Notes: generated by a model from the sequence alone, not told the origin. Positions 15,593 to 26,894 are shown, counted from the first letter of the stretch. The stretch: 64,000 nucleotides of DNA from Solirubrobacteraceae bacterium (GCA_023230855.1 JALNWQ010000006.1:181930-245929), one strand, 5' to 3'. A program made the numbers and translations.

Positions 15593-17749
15593 TCACCGCG
15601 GGTCGACCTCGATCGCCAGCACGACTCCTCGGTGCTCGGGGCGGCCGACGATCGCGTCGACCGCGCGGCGGACCGCGTCGACCGTCGCGCGGCGCTGCGG
15701 GCCGCGCAGCTCCAGCGTGCGGCGGTAGCGGCCCTGGCGACGGAAGATCGCCGCCGGGCCCAGCGCGTCGCGGGGCAGCTGCAGGCGCAGGTCCATCGCG
15801 GTCCGGTCCACGCGGCGCTCGTCCTCGTGCTCGCACGTCACCCGCACCAGGGTGGAGTACGGCGGATAGCCCAGGGCGGCACGGCGCTCCAGCTCACCGG
15901 CGAGGAAGCCCTCCGCGTCGTGCTCGGCGGCGTGACGCAACGCGCGCTCCGACGGCGCCCGGGTCTGCACGAGCACCCGACCGACCGCGCGACGGTCACC
16001 GCCACGACCGGCCCGACCCGCGAGCTGCGCGACGAGCTGGAACGTCCGCTCCTGCCCGCGGAAGTCCGGGAACCGCAACGTCGCGTCGGCGTCGACGACG
16101 ACCCCCACGCCCACGTCGGGGAAGTCATGGCCCTTGGCGATCATCTGCGTGCCGACGAGGATGCCCTCCTCCGCCCGGCCGAACCGGTCCAGCACCCCCG
16201 CCCGGTCGGTGACGTCCGCGTCCAGGCGGAACACGTGCCCCGGCAGCTGCTCGGCGAGCTGGGCGGTGCCCAGGCCGTGATGGCCGATCGACACCGACCG
16301 GCACTCCGGGCACGTCGTCGGCGGCCGCTCCCGGTGCCCACAGTGGTGGCAGCGCAACGTGCCGCCCGGCGCCAACGGGGTGAACCCCGACGGCACGTCC
16401 CCGTCGGCGGTCGCCGGGTCGCGCCGGCCACCGTGCAGGACGAGCGACACGTCGCAGTTGGGGCACTCCCACGCATGGCCGCAGTCGGCGCACTCCAGGC
16501 TCGTCGCCCACCCCCGACGGTTGAGCAGCACGATCGCCTTGCGGGCGTCGACGAGCGCCCGGTGCACGTCGGGGTGCAGCACCGTGCGGGTGCGGCGCAT
16601 GTCGACGAGCTCGACCGGCGGCAGGTCGCGCCCGTCCGCGCGGCGCGGCAACGAGACCCGCTCGAGCGCCGCCCACGACTCGGGACGCGGGGTCGCGGAC
16701 CCGACGAGCAGCGTCGCGCCGTCCGCGGTGGCCCGCCACGCCGCCACCCGACGGGCGTCGTAGCGCGGATCGCCGTCGTGCTTGAACGCCGGGTCGTGCT
16801 CCTCGTCGACGATGACGAGCCCCAGGTCGCGCACTGGGGCGAACACCGCCGACATCGGCCCGACGCACACCCGGGCGTCGCCACGGTGCAGGCGCCACCA
16901 CTCGTCGCGGCGCTCCCCGCGCGACAGGCCCGAGTGCAGCACCGCCACCGTCTCGCCCAGCCGCCGGCGGAACCGGGCCACGGTCTGCGGGGTCAACGCG
17001 ATCTCGGGGACGAGGACGAGCACGGCGTGACCGGCGTCGAGCACCCGCCGGGCGGCCTGCAGGTACACCTCGGTCTTGCCCGACCCGGTGACCCCGTGCA
17101 GCAGGATCCGGGAGCCGTCAGGGGCGGCGGCCAACCGGTCGACCGCGGCCGCCTGGTCGGGGTTGAGCGGCAGCGGCCCGTCGGCGGTGGGGCCGACCGC
17201 GGGAGGATCGGGGCGTCGCGGTCGCGTGCGCTCCTCGATCCGCACCAGCCCGCGCGCCTCGAGCCGACGCAGCGCGGCGGTGTCCGGACCGGTCCAGTCC
17301 GGCAGCCGGTCGAGGAGGGCGCGCTGGTTGGCGGTCAGGCGGACGCCGGTCGTCCGGGCGATGCGGTCGGCCGGTTCTCCCACCCGCTCCGCCCACAGCC
17401 GCCTGCGCTCGCCACCCTCGGGCGGCAGCAGCAGCTCCAGGCAGCGGGCGCGGGTGGAGACGACGTCGTCGGCCATCCACAGCGCCAGGCGGACGAGCTC
17501 GGGGGCGATCCGCACGTCCAGCACCCGGATCGGGGCCTTCAGGCGGTGCTCCGACGCGTCGGTCAGGCCGGTGACGACGGCGCGCAGCCGCTGGCGGCCG
17601 AAGGGCACCTCGACGACCGACCCGACGTCGACGCCGTCCGGCCGGGCGTAGTCGAACGGGCCCCGCACCGCCCGGGCGGTCACCAGCGGCTCGACCTGGA
17701 TGACGGACGGCCCCGACGGGGACGGAACCGGTGCGGACGACGACGGCAC
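15593..17749 (-). CDS. priA: primosomal protein N' (PriA helicase)
   Basis: Restarts stalled replication forks. The product (718 residues from the GTG at 17747-17749) has an N-terminal DNA-binding domain (FDYARPDGVDVGSVVEVPFG), Walker A GVTGSGKTEVYL, the DEEH box (IVDEEHDPAFKHDGDPRYDARR), helicase motif GSATPRPES, eight zinc-binding Cys (CADCGHAWECPNC and CHHCGHRERPPTTCPEC) and the C-terminal GTQMIAKGHDFPDV, LAGRAGRG motifs. The start is uncertain by some residues: the first conserved strand VIQVEPLV lies about 15 residues in. Many actinobacterial PriA proteins have lost helicase motifs; here they look intact. Confidence 0.93.
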   Translation of the reverse strand: MPSSSAPVPSPSGPSVIQVEPLVTARAVRGPFDYARPDGVDVGSVVEVPFGRQRLRAVVTGLTDASEHRLKAPIRVLDVRIAPELVRLALWMADDVVSTRARCLELLLPPEGGERRRLWAERVGEPADRIARTTGVRLTANQRALLDRLPDWTGPDTAALRRLEARGLVRIEERTRPRRPDPPAVGPTADGPLPLNPDQAAAVDRLAAAPDGSRILLHGVTGSGKTEVYLQAARRVLDAGHAVLVLVPEIALTPQTVARFRRRLGETVAVLHSGLSRGERRDEWWRLHRGDARVCVGPMSAVFAPVRDLGLVIVDEEHDPAFKHDGDPRYDARRVAAWRATADGATLLVGSATPRPESWAALERVSLPRRADGRDLPPVELVDMRRTRTVLHPDVHRALVDARKAIVLLNRRGWATSLECADCGHAWECPNCDVSLVLHGGRRDPATADGDVPSGFTPLAPGGTLRCHHCGHRERPPTTCPECRSVSIGHHGLGTAQLAEQLPGHVFRLDADVTDRAGVLDRFGRAEEGILVGTQMIAKGHDFPDVGVGVVVDADATLRFPDFRGQERTFQLVAQLAGRAGRGGDRRAVGRVLVQTRAPSERALRHAAEHDAEGFLAGELERRAALGYPPYSTLVRVTCEHEDERRVDRTAMDLRLQLPRDALGPAAIFRRQGRYRRTLELRGPQRRATVDAVRRAVDAIVGRPEHRGVVLAIEVDPR

Positions 17750-17854
17750 GGACCGTCGATCGTCGCAGCCCCGACCGGGCGCGCGCACCCTCGTCGGCCG
17801 GTGGAGCGCCGTCGTCGGCCGACGGACGATCACCGGCGTCGCCGCCCGGCGCAG

Positions 17855-17860
17855 TATCTT
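17855..17860 (+). promoter_or_regulatory. -10 element TATCTT for the PH-domain gene (leaderless geometry)
   Basis: TATCTT ends 7 bases before the ATG of the PH-domain gene. No Shine-Dalgarno is present. Confidence 0.4.
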
Positions 17861-17867
17861 CGCGCGC

Positions 17868-18545
17868 ATGGACCTGCACGGCGACGAGAAGATCCTCTAC
17901 GCGGGCAACCCGTCGTGGCGCAGCCAGATCAAGGGTCACCTGCTGACGATCGTCGTCGCGATCCTCGTCGGGGCGATCGTCGTGCTGGCCGCCGACACCG
18001 GGATCGGCATCGGGATCGCGATCGTCGTGCTGCTCGTCGGCATGGCGTTGCTGTGGATCGAGCGGTCCCGTACCCGCTACGTCATCAGCTCGCACCGGCT
18101 GCACGTCCGCGAGGGGTTCCTCGCCAAGGAGGTGCAGGAGACCCGCCTGGACCGGATCACGAACGTCACGACGAGCCAGTCGGTGCCGGAGCGCCTGCTG
18201 CGGATCGGCACGGTGGACTACGACACCGCCGGTGACGACGGGTCGCGGTTCCAGATGACCGGGGTGCCCCACCCCGACCGGCTGGTGCGGATCGTCGACG
18301 AGGCGCAGCGCGCCGCGATCCGGTCCGACCGCGAGCAGGCGGCCCGGGTGGAGGCGCGCGCCGACGCCGAGATCCGCCGGGGATACGACGACCGCGGGTA
18401 CGACGACCGACGGGACGACCCGCGGTACGACGACCGGCGTCGCGACGACCGCGGCTACGACGACCGTCCCCGGGACGACCGCCGATACGACGACCGTCGC
18501 CAGGACGAGCGCGGCGGCGACGCCCGGTACGACGACCGGCGCTAG
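17868..18545 (+). CDS. bacterial PH-domain membrane protein with YDDR-repeat tail
   Basis: A 225-residue protein. After GDEKILYAGNPSWRS come two hydrophobic segments (residues about 25-65) and a bPH2/YdbS-type domain (RYVISSHRLHVREGFLAKEVQETRLDRITNVTTSQSVPERLLRIGTVDYDT). Such domains occur in cell-envelope proteins of unknown role. From about residue 165 the sequence becomes a degenerate repeat of YDDR units (GYDDR, RYDDRR, GYDDRP and so on, at least seven copies; DNA about 18385-18543), highly charged and Tyr-rich, which is unusual for the family. It converges on metK with a strong hairpin between. Confidence 0.8.
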   Translation: MDLHGDEKILYAGNPSWRSQIKGHLLTIVVAILVGAIVVLAADTGIGIGIAIVVLLVGMALLWIERSRTRYVISSHRLHVREGFLAKEVQETRLDRITNVTTSQSVPERLLRIGTVDYDTAGDDGSRFQMTGVPHPDRLVRIVDEAQRAAIRSDREQAARVEARADAEIRRGYDDRGYDDRRDDPRYDDRRRDDRGYDDRPRDDRRYDDRRQDERGGDARYDDRR

Positions 18546-18620
18546 GAGCGCCGCGGCGGCGCCCTCCGCCACGGGGGCGCCGCCCTCGGCGCCGGGCCAC
18601 GACGCCCCCTCCACGACGAA

Positions 18621-18650
18621 GGGCGCCGGGGACGGTGGTCCCCGACGCCC
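18621..18650. terminator. bidirectional hairpin terminator between the PH-domain gene and metK
   Basis: Thirteen-base arms, GGGCGCCGGGGAC (18621-18633) and GTCCCCGACGCCC (18638-18650), pair with one mismatch around GGTG between two convergent genes. Confidence 0.7.
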
Positions 18651-18701
18651 CTGACGTCGGCGCTGCGACGGGCCGGCGGACGACCGCCGACCCGGGCGGG
18701 A

Positions 18702-19918
<1,217 letters not shown>

Positions 19919-19922
<4 letters not shown>

Positions 19923-21532
19923 CTGATCCAGAGGTCGAGGTCGGTGGACGTCTCGCGTTCCCGGGCGTCGGCCCGGAGCGTCAGCGCGCGAAGGCGTCCG
20001 AGATCACGGCGAACCGTACGGTATTCCGGGTCCGTCGCGAGTCCGGAGCGGTCGGCGACCGCGACGACACGCGTGAACTCGGCAAAGCCTATCGAGATCT
20101 GGGACTTTGAGCCGTCGTCGACGAGGCCGCGCCACCGCTCGTCGGCGGCGAGCCGCTCCCGGGTCCGCAGCACCGCCGCCGCCGCCGCCGGGTCGGTGTA
20201 GGCCACGAGCCGGTCGTCGGCGCGCAGGTACCCGACGCGTCCGCGGGCCCCGACCCGCAGCGTCCAGGCCGGGCGGCCCGCGACGACGGACCGGGTGAAC
20301 CGGCGGCGCGACCCGGGGTCGTTGAGGGCGTCGGCGAGCTGGTCGCGGACCTCGCGCAGCGTGCGGACCGCGCGGGCCCCGTCGGTCAACGGCGTGACGA
20401 CGACGACCGCGGGCCGGCGCCGACCGGCGGTGACGACGACCTCGGACGGCCCGGTGACGGCGTCGGCCACGTCGCGTCGCAGCCGACCGGCGACGAGCCG
20501 GTCGATCCGTCGCAGGGTGGCGGGCAGCCCGGAGACGAGCTCGCCGGCGCCGCCCGGATCGCCGCTGCCGAGCATCCGGGCGGCCCGGGCGATCGCGCCG
20601 ACCGGGTCGACGGTGACGAGCGTCGCGACGGCGTCGGACGGGGCGACCGGGGCCACCGCGTCGGCCCGGAACGGCCGTCCCCCACCCGGCGTGCCGCGCG
20701 TGCGCACCGCCACCCGCACCCCGTCGTCGCCGACCGGGGCGATCGCGATCGCGGCGCCCTCCGATCCCGTCCGGTCGAGCGCCGCGCCGAGCGCTCCGAC
20801 CGGCCCCCCGGCGGGCGCGAGCAGCCGCCGGATCCCGGCGGGCGACGCCCACGCGTCGACCGCCCGGTCGTCGGGCAGCGCGTCGGTCAGGCGACGGTAG
20901 GCGTCCAGGCGCAGGAGCGACCGGTGGCGCGGGCGACGCTCGTGCAGGTCGCGCGCCCGCGCCACCGTCTCGCGGGTCCCGGCGACGAGGTGCCGCCCGA
21001 TGACGGTCGTGCGGTACCGGCCGCACGTACGGGTGACCGGTCGCTCGACGGTTCCCCCGGTGTCGACGACGACGAGCGGCGCGGCGCGCCCGCCGTCGAC
21101 CGGCAGCAGCGCGTAGGAGCCCTCGCCGCCCGGCACGACCGACGGGCCGGACCGGCAGCCCGGGCGCCGCAGCGCGGTCGCCAGTGCGTCGCGGGCGCGG
21201 GCCCACAGCCCCAGGTCGCCCAGGCGCCGGTCGACGTCGCGGACCGCGGCCGGGCTCGCGCCCCGACCGGCCCCGTCGTTGAGGTGCACCACGACGAGCG
21301 CGTCGTCGGGCACGAGCCGCAGCGACGCGTTCGCGGGCGGCCCGGACGGGGGCCGGTCGCGCGACAGCAGCAGCCCGACCGTGCCGAGCACCACCGCCGA
21401 CAGCACCGCCGCGACGACCCGTCCGCGCGACGGCCGCCGGCGCGCCTGCGGGCCGTGGCGGTGGCTCCGCGGGGGGCGGGGCGGCCGCCGTCGCCGGGCG
21501 CGACGGGCGCGCTCGCCGTCCGACGCGTCCAC
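19919..21532 (-). CDS. DUF3352-type membrane-anchored protein
   Basis: A 537-residue protein with an Arg-rich cytosolic N-terminus, one membrane helix at about residues 37-57 (GRVVAAVLSAVVLGTVGLLLS), and a large exported domain rich in beta strands and Arg. The pattern (SLRLVPDDALVVVHLN, then repeated GLP/DAL segments and a final SKSQISIGFAEFTRVVAVAD) resembles DUF3352 proteins, common in actinobacteria and of unknown role. It sits between der and metK and couples to metK by a 4-base overlap. Confidence 0.65.
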
Positions 21533-21550
21533 CGCCCGCCCCCTCGCCGG

Positions 21551-22897
21551 TCAGCGCGACCGGCGCGACGCGTCGACGGAGACCTCGCTGCGCCGCGAGT
21601 TGCGCTCGTTGAAGTCGATGATCACCGGGATGCCGTCCAGGCCGAACCGGGCCCGCAGGCGGTTCTCGATGAAGTACGCGTAGTCGCGGGTGACGCGGGT
21701 GCGGTCGTTCACCGAGATCGCGAACCGCGGCGGCGCCTCGCCGATCTGGCTGATGTACAGCATCTTCAACCGGTGACCACGGACCGCCGGAGGCTGCTTC
21801 GTCTCGAGCGCCTCGGCGAGGAACCGGTTGAGCTGCGCGGTCGGGATGCGGCCCTTGCGCTTGTCGCCGATCGCGAGCGCCTCGTTGAGGATCTTCTGGA
21901 CGTTGCGGCCGGTCTTCGCGCTCGCGGTCTGGACCTTGGGCCGCAACCGCAGCTTCTGCTGGACCCGGGCGCGCTCGTGGGCCAGGTCGTCGTCGGAGAG
22001 GTTGTGCTCGTCCCACTTGTTCAGCACGACGAGGGTGGCGCACCCGGCCTTCATCGCGAGCTCGGCGATCCGGAAGTCCTGGCTCGTCACCCCGTCGGCG
22101 GCGTCGCAGACGACGATCGCCACGTCGGACCGGTCGACCGCCCGCTGCGAGCGCAGCGTCGTGTAGTACTCGACCGACTCGTTGACCTTCGCCTGGCGGC
22201 GCATCCCGGCGGTGTCGACGATGACGACCGGGCGGCCGTCGATCTCCAGCGGCAGGTCGATCGCGTCGCGGGTGGTGCCGGCGACGTCCGACACGATCAC
22301 CCGCTCGTCGCCGACGATGCGGTTGAAGAGCGTCGACTTGCCGACGTTCGGCCGGCCGATGATCGTCAGGCGCAGCCGGTCCTCGGCGTCCGCATCGCCG
22401 TCGCCCTCGGGCAGCAACTCGACGACCCGGTCGAGGAGGTCGCCCGTCCCGAGCCCCTGGGCGGCCGACACCGGCATCGGGTCGCCGAGGCCGAGCGCGT
22501 GGAACTCGTACGCGTCGACGACCTGCGACTGGGCGTCGACCTTGTTCACCGCGACGACGACCGGGCCGCCCCAACGCCGGAGGATGTCGGCGAGCTCCGC
22601 GTCGCCGGGCCGCAGCCCCGTCTTGCCGTCGACGACGAGCACCGCGACGTCGGCGGTCGTGAGCGCCGCCCGGACCTGGCCGAGGATCGCCCCGGCCATC
22701 GGGTCCGGGTCCAGGGCGTCGACGCCACCGGTGTCGACGAGCTCGAACGTGCGGCCGTTCCACTCCGCCGGCAGGTGCTTGCGGTCGCGGGTGATCCCCG
22801 CACGCTCGTGCACCACCGCCTCGCGGCTGCCGGTCAGCCGGTTGACGAGCGACGACTTCCCGACGTTGGGGAACCCGACGATGGCGACCTGTCTCAT
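21551..22897 (-). CDS. der: ribosome-biogenesis GTPase Der (EngA)
   Basis: Double-GTPase factor for 50S assembly. The 448-residue product has GFPNVGKSSL, DTGG and NKVD in domain 1, GRPNVGKSTL, DTAG and NKWD in domain 2, and a C-terminal KH-like domain (FAISVNDRTRVTRDYAYFIENRLRARFGLDGIPVIIDF). The ATG is preceded by GGAGC. It follows cmk by 75 bases. Confidence 0.97.
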   Translation of the reverse strand: MRQVAIVGFPNVGKSSLVNRLTGSREAVVHERAGITRDRKHLPAEWNGRTFELVDTGGVDALDPDPMAGAILGQVRAALTTADVAVLVVDGKTGLRPGDAELADILRRWGGPVVVAVNKVDAQSQVVDAYEFHALGLGDPMPVSAAQGLGTGDLLDRVVELLPEGDGDADAEDRLRLTIIGRPNVGKSTLFNRIVGDERVIVSDVAGTTRDAIDLPLEIDGRPVVIVDTAGMRRQAKVNESVEYYTTLRSQRAVDRSDVAIVVCDAADGVTSQDFRIAELAMKAGCATLVVLNKWDEHNLSDDDLAHERARVQQKLRLRPKVQTASAKTGRNVQKILNEALAIGDKRKGRIPTAQLNRFLAEALETKQPPAVRGHRLKMLYISQIGEAPPRFAISVNDRTRVTRDYAYFIENRLRARFGLDGIPVIIDFNERNSRRSEVSVDASRRSR

Positions 22898-22972
22898 GGG
22901 GGCTCCTCGACCGTCCTTCGCCGTCGCGGCACGACGCCGGACGGTCGGGGGAGGATCGCAGGTGCGGCCCGG

Positions 22973-23593
22973 TCAGGCGCGACGCTCGGCGACGAGCGCC
23001 GCGATCCGCCGGACGACCTCGTCGAACGGCAGGCCGGTGGTGTCGACCTCGACCGCGTCGTCGGCGCGACGCAGCGGCGACGCGTCGCGGGTGCGGTCGC
23101 GCTCGTCGCGCTCGCGCAGGTCCGCCAGCTCCTCCTCGACCGACCGGCCGGTCTGGGCGGCGCGGCGGGCGGCGCGCTCCTCGTCGGCGGCGGTGAGGAA
23201 GACCTTGAGCTCGGCGTCGGGCCGCACGACGGTGCCGATGTCGCGGCCCTCCGCCACCCAGTCGCCGCGGGCGGTCAGGCGGCGCTGGCGGTCGACGAGC
23301 TGCTCGCGCACCACCGGGTCGGCGGCGACGCGCGACGCCTCGTTGCTCACGTCCGGGGTGCGGATCGCGTCGCTGACGTCCATGTGGTCGAGCAGCACCC
23401 GCTCGCCCTCGAAGTCGATGTGCAGGCGCTCCAACGGCCGTGGGTGGTCGGCGGCGCGGTCCTCGATCGCCGCCAGGGCGACGCAGCGGTACATCGCCCC
23501 GGTGTCGAGGTACGTGAACCCCAGGTGCTGGGCCACCGCCCGGGCGACGGTGGACTTGCCGGCCCCCACGGGACCGTCGATCGCGACGAGCAT
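22973..23593 (-). CDS. cmk: cytidylate kinase
   Basis: Phosphorylates CMP and dCMP. The 206-residue product shows the P-loop GPVGAGKSTVARAVA, DTGAMYRCVAL, EGRDIGTVVRPDAELKVFLTA and the LID/insert Arg residues. A TATCCT hexamer lies 8 bases before the ATG, so it may also be transcribed from its own promoter. It follows aroA by 39 bases and precedes der, a common order. Confidence 0.96.
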   Translation of the reverse strand: MLVAIDGPVGAGKSTVARAVAQHLGFTYLDTGAMYRCVALAAIEDRAADHPRPLERLHIDFEGERVLLDHMDVSDAIRTPDVSNEASRVAADPVVREQLVDRQRRLTARGDWVAEGRDIGTVVRPDAELKVFLTAADEERAARRAAQTGRSVEEELADLRERDERDRTRDASPLRRADDAVEVDTTGLPFDEVVRRIAALVAERRA

Positions 23594-23632
23594 CGCGGGC
23601 GAGGATAGAGCCGTCGGCGCGGCGGCGGTCGC

Positions 23633-24937
23633 TCAGCCCCGCAGCAGCCGGGCGACGTCGTCGCCGAACCGCGGGTAGGACACCTCGGCCGCCTCCATCC
23701 CGACGACGTCGACCCCGTCGCGGGACGCGAGGCCCGCGACCGCGCCGAGCATCGCCAGGCGGTGGTCGCCGTGGGCGTGGATCGTGCCGCCGCGCAGGCC
23801 CCCGGATCCCCGCACGACGAACCCGTCGGCGGTCGCCTCGATGTCGGCGCCCAGCGCCGACAGGCCCTCGACGACGGTGGCGATCCGGTCGGTCTCCTTG
23901 TGGCGCAGCTCCTCGGCGCCCCGGACGACCGTCTCGCCCTCGGCGAACGCGCCGAGCAGCGCCACGAGCGGCAGCTCGTCGATGACGAGCGGCACCTCGT
24001 CGGCCTCGACGGTCGTCGCCCGCAGCTCGCCGGCGCGGATCTCGAGCGTCGCGGCCGGCTCGTCGGTCGGGACCGCCCCGTCGCGACGCGCCTCGCGCTC
24101 GCCGACGACGGTCGCCCCCATCCGGTCCAGCACCGACAGGATCCCGGCGCGGGTCCAGTTGACGTTGACGTCGTCGAGGACGACGTGCGATCCGGGCACG
24201 AGCACCGCGGCGACGATCGGGAACGCCGCCGACGACAGGTCGGCGGGGACGTGCAGGTCCTGCGCGTGCAGCTCGTCGACCCGGTCGACGGTGATCCGGT
24301 CGCCGTCGCGGCGCAGCGGCGCGCCGAGCCGGGCGAGCATCCGCTCGGTGTGGTCGCGGCTGGCGACCGGCTCGACGACGGTCGTCGCGCCGTCGGCGAC
24401 GAGCCCGGCGAGCAGCACGCAGCTCTTCACCTGCGCCGACGCGACCGGCAGGCGGTACTCGACCCCGGTCAGCGCGGTGCCGCGCACGACGAACGGCGGC
24501 AGCCGCCCGTCGGTGGCGTCGATCTCCGCCCCCATCGTCCGCAGCGGGTCCGCGATCCGGTCGACCGGACGACGGCGGATCGAGTCGTCGCCGTCGAACC
24601 GGTACGACCGCCCCTCCTGCCCGGCGAGCCACCCCGGCAGCAGCCGCATGAGCGTGCCGGCGTTGCCGACGTCGATCGTTGCGCCGCGCGCGTCCGGTCC
24701 ACGCAGGCCGACGCCGCGCACGACGACCCGGTCGCCGTCACGGCGGACCTCGGCGCCCAGCGCCTCCATCGCCGCCAGCGTCGACAGGGTGTCCTCGCCG
24801 GTGAGGTAGTCCGTGATCGTCACCGGCTCCCGGGCCATCGCGGCGACGATCGCCGCGCGGTGGCTGATCGACTTGTCCGACGGCGGGGTGAACCGGCCCT
24901 GCAGCGGGCCGGACGGGTCGAAGCGGGCGGTGGTCAC
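23633..24937 (-). CDS. aroA: 3-phosphoshikimate 1-carboxyvinyltransferase (EPSP synthase)
   Basis: Shikimate-pathway enzyme. The 434-residue product carries PPSDKSISHRAAIVAAMA (shikimate-3-phosphate binding), GNAGTLMRLLPGWLAG, SSAAFPIVAA, and DELPLVALLGAFAEGETVVRGAEELRHKETDRI. The GTG at 24935-24937 gives a normal N-terminus (VTTARFDPSGPLQG). Probably first gene of the block aroA-cmk-der-DUF3352-metK. hisC and aroH nearby add to aromatic/amino-acid metabolism in this window. Confidence 0.96.
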   Translation of the reverse strand: MTTARFDPSGPLQGRFTPPSDKSISHRAAIVAAMAREPVTITDYLTGEDTLSTLAAMEALGAEVRRDGDRVVVRGVGLRGPDARGATIDVGNAGTLMRLLPGWLAGQEGRSYRFDGDDSIRRRPVDRIADPLRTMGAEIDATDGRLPPFVVRGTALTGVEYRLPVASAQVKSCVLLAGLVADGATTVVEPVASRDHTERMLARLGAPLRRDGDRITVDRVDELHAQDLHVPADLSSAAFPIVAAVLVPGSHVVLDDVNVNWTRAGILSVLDRMGATVVGEREARRDGAVPTDEPAATLEIRAGELRATTVEADEVPLVIDELPLVALLGAFAEGETVVRGAEELRHKETDRIATVVEGLSALGADIEATADGFVVRGSGGLRGGTIHAHGDHRLAMLGAVAGLASRDGVDVVGMEAAEVSYPRFGDDVARLLRG

Positions 24938-24984
24938 GACCCGGATCTTCGCGGACCGGACGGCGACCCGGCGGCACGGTGGAT

Positions 24985-25004
24985 CGGCTCCCGACCGGGA
25001 GCCG
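24985..25004 (-). terminator. hairpin downstream of the secreted orphan gene
   Basis: Eight-base perfect arms CGGCTCCC and GGGAGCCG around GACC, 55 bases past the stop of the gene at 25059-26711. Confidence 0.6.
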
Positions 25005-25058
25005 GGGCGCCACCCCCGCGCACGCCGCGCCGGACGTGGTCGCGACGCCCCGTCCCGC

Positions 25059-26711
25059 TCACGACTCGCCGAGGCCCGGGTCCTTCTGCCGCCCCGACCG
25101 GTGGATGACGACCCGGGTACGCACCTTGCACGACCCGTCGACCACGCGCACGGTCCCCTTGGCCAGGTAGTAGATCCGGTCGCGGCGGGGCGTGCTGCGC
25201 TGCGCCGGCTGCCTGCGGTAGAGGTCGGCCCGGACCGTGACGACGTTCGTCCCGCGCGCGTCCCCACCGGTGGAGTTGTGGTACCAGCCGGCCGTCCACC
25301 GCAGCCGGATCTTGCGGTTGCGGACCTTGACCGGCTCGAATCCCGGCACGTTCTCGGCGCTCAGCACCGTGCGGCGCGGATGCCGCTGACCGGGGCACCG
25401 GTAGGTGAGCTCCGCGCCGTGGATCCGCTTGCGGGAGTCGGTGTAGAGCCCGAGGTAGCCGCCGATGTACGTCCCCTTCCTGGGGTCCAGGTCCTGGCCG
25501 GTGTCGCCCTGGTAGCGGTAGTGGGCCTGCATCACCGGGCGCCGCGACGCCGCGAGCAGCAGGACGGCCGGGCGCGGCGCCGTCCCGAACCCGGTCGCGT
25601 CGTCCCCCCCGGCGCCGTGCCGTGCCCGGACGGCGGAGCCCCGTACGTACCCGACGGTCACCCGGGCCTCGAACCTGTCCCCGACGCGGTTGGAGCAGCG
25701 CAGCCGGTAGCCACGGCGACCGTCACGACGGCGCCGCTCGCTCACCGCCCGGCACCGCATCCGGTCGAGCGCCGGGTAGCGCGCCGCGACCTCGCCGTCC
25801 TCGACGGGCTCCGACACGTCCACCGTCACCCGTCGCGGCATCGGCCGCGGGTACCGCATGACCATCCGTCGGATCGCGTCGGAGATCGCCGCGTCGCGAC
25901 AGTCGAACCGGCCGCCGACCCACCGCGTCGATTGGTAGCGCCGGTTGGGCTGCGTGTTGATCGTGCCGTCGCCACTGATCCGGCAGCGCCGCACCGCGAC
26001 GCGGTACCGCCGCTCGCTCACCCGCTTGACGACGATCGGCCGCCGCGTGGAGTCGACGCGGTACTCGGCGATCGACGCCGACCGGCCGATCCGCAGGTGG
26101 GTGCGGCAGAGCAGGACGTGCGGCGTGCCGAGTGCCGGCGGCGACGCCGGGCAGACCACACGGGCCTTGGCGTAGCGCTCGCCGCCGCGCTTGCGCAGGT
26201 CGGCACGGACGAGCGCCCGCGCGTCGGCCGGTCGCAGCGGCTCGAACCCGTCGAACCAGAACGCGCCCTGGCCGTCGATCTCGACGCAGCGCAGGTCGGC
26301 CCCGGCGGCCGTCGGGGGTCGCAGCACCGCGGCCGTCGTGCGGGTCGCCTCGTTCCAGGCGAACGGTGCGGCGTCGACGAACGGCGGCAGGCTCGTGCCC
26401 GCCCCCGACCGCGGCTCGACCCGCACCGCCACCTCGGGATCCGTTCCGCGCTCGCCGTCGGCGAGCGCGCAGTCGCTGCGGACGTTGACGTACCGCTCGC
26501 CGCCCGCGTCCTGCGGCGTGCGCATCCGCAGCGTCACCGTGATCGCACCGGCCGCGCGGTCGAACGACACGGCCGCGTGCTCGACCGGCCCGGCGGCGAA
26601 GCCCGCCTCGCCCTGCCGCACCTCGGCCCCCGCGGTGGCCGGCACGCCGGCGACGGCCGCCAACGTCACCCCCAGCGTGAGCGCCCTGCCGATGGTCCCT
26701 GGTCGTCGCAT
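25059..26711 (-). CDS. secreted Arg-rich protein of unknown function
   Basis: A 550-residue protein with a classic signal peptide (MRRPGTIGRALTLGVTLAAVAGVPATAGA, cleavage about residue 29). The rest is beta-rich with several Cys (SDCALAD, RCVEID, RCRISG, FDCRDA) and many Arg/Tyr; no known domain is recognised. The ATG has GGAGGA about 8 bases upstream, which decides the start although the frame is open for 4 kb further. The C-terminus (FEARVTVGY, then VRNRKIRLRWTAGWYHNS) has the same flavour as the orphan at 47025-47534, so both may belong to one lineage-specific envelope family. Confidence 0.75.
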   Translation of the reverse strand: MRRPGTIGRALTLGVTLAAVAGVPATAGAEVRQGEAGFAAGPVEHAAVSFDRAAGAITVTLRMRTPQDAGGERYVNVRSDCALADGERGTDPEVAVRVEPRSGAGTSLPPFVDAAPFAWNEATRTTAAVLRPPTAAGADLRCVEIDGQGAFWFDGFEPLRPADARALVRADLRKRGGERYAKARVVCPASPPALGTPHVLLCRTHLRIGRSASIAEYRVDSTRRPIVVKRVSERRYRVAVRRCRISGDGTINTQPNRRYQSTRWVGGRFDCRDAAISDAIRRMVMRYPRPMPRRVTVDVSEPVEDGEVAARYPALDRMRCRAVSERRRRDGRRGYRLRCSNRVGDRFEARVTVGYVRGSAVRARHGAGGDDATGFGTAPRPAVLLLAASRRPVMQAHYRYQGDTGQDLDPRKGTYIGGYLGLYTDSRKRIHGAELTYRCPGQRHPRRTVLSAENVPGFEPVKVRNRKIRLRWTAGWYHNSTGGDARGTNVVTVRADLYRRQPAQRSTPRRDRIYYLAKGTVRVVDGSCKVRTRVVIHRSGRQKDPGLGES

Positions 26712-26894
26712 GCCGCCGATTCCTCCCGTCGTGCCGACGACGGCCGCCTCCCTGGTCGGGCGGCCGCTCGGACGCTGCCGCCAGCCTAGGGTCGCCCGAC
26801 GCACCGTCGCGCCGGGGACGCCCCCCGGGGTTTTGCCCGCCGTCCCCCGGCCACCGCGCGACGCGGCCCGGCCGGTCTGCGAGGATCGGACGCC

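Noticed and set aside
19923..20100. A SAM riboswitch upstream of metK
   Set aside because: metK overlaps the preceding gene by 4 bases and no GGCAACC-type core is present in the region.
20004..24632. A minus-strand 1542-codon frame across DUF3352, der, cmk and aroA
   Set aside because: It is out of frame with four clear genes and is Arg/Pro/Ala-rich without any motif.
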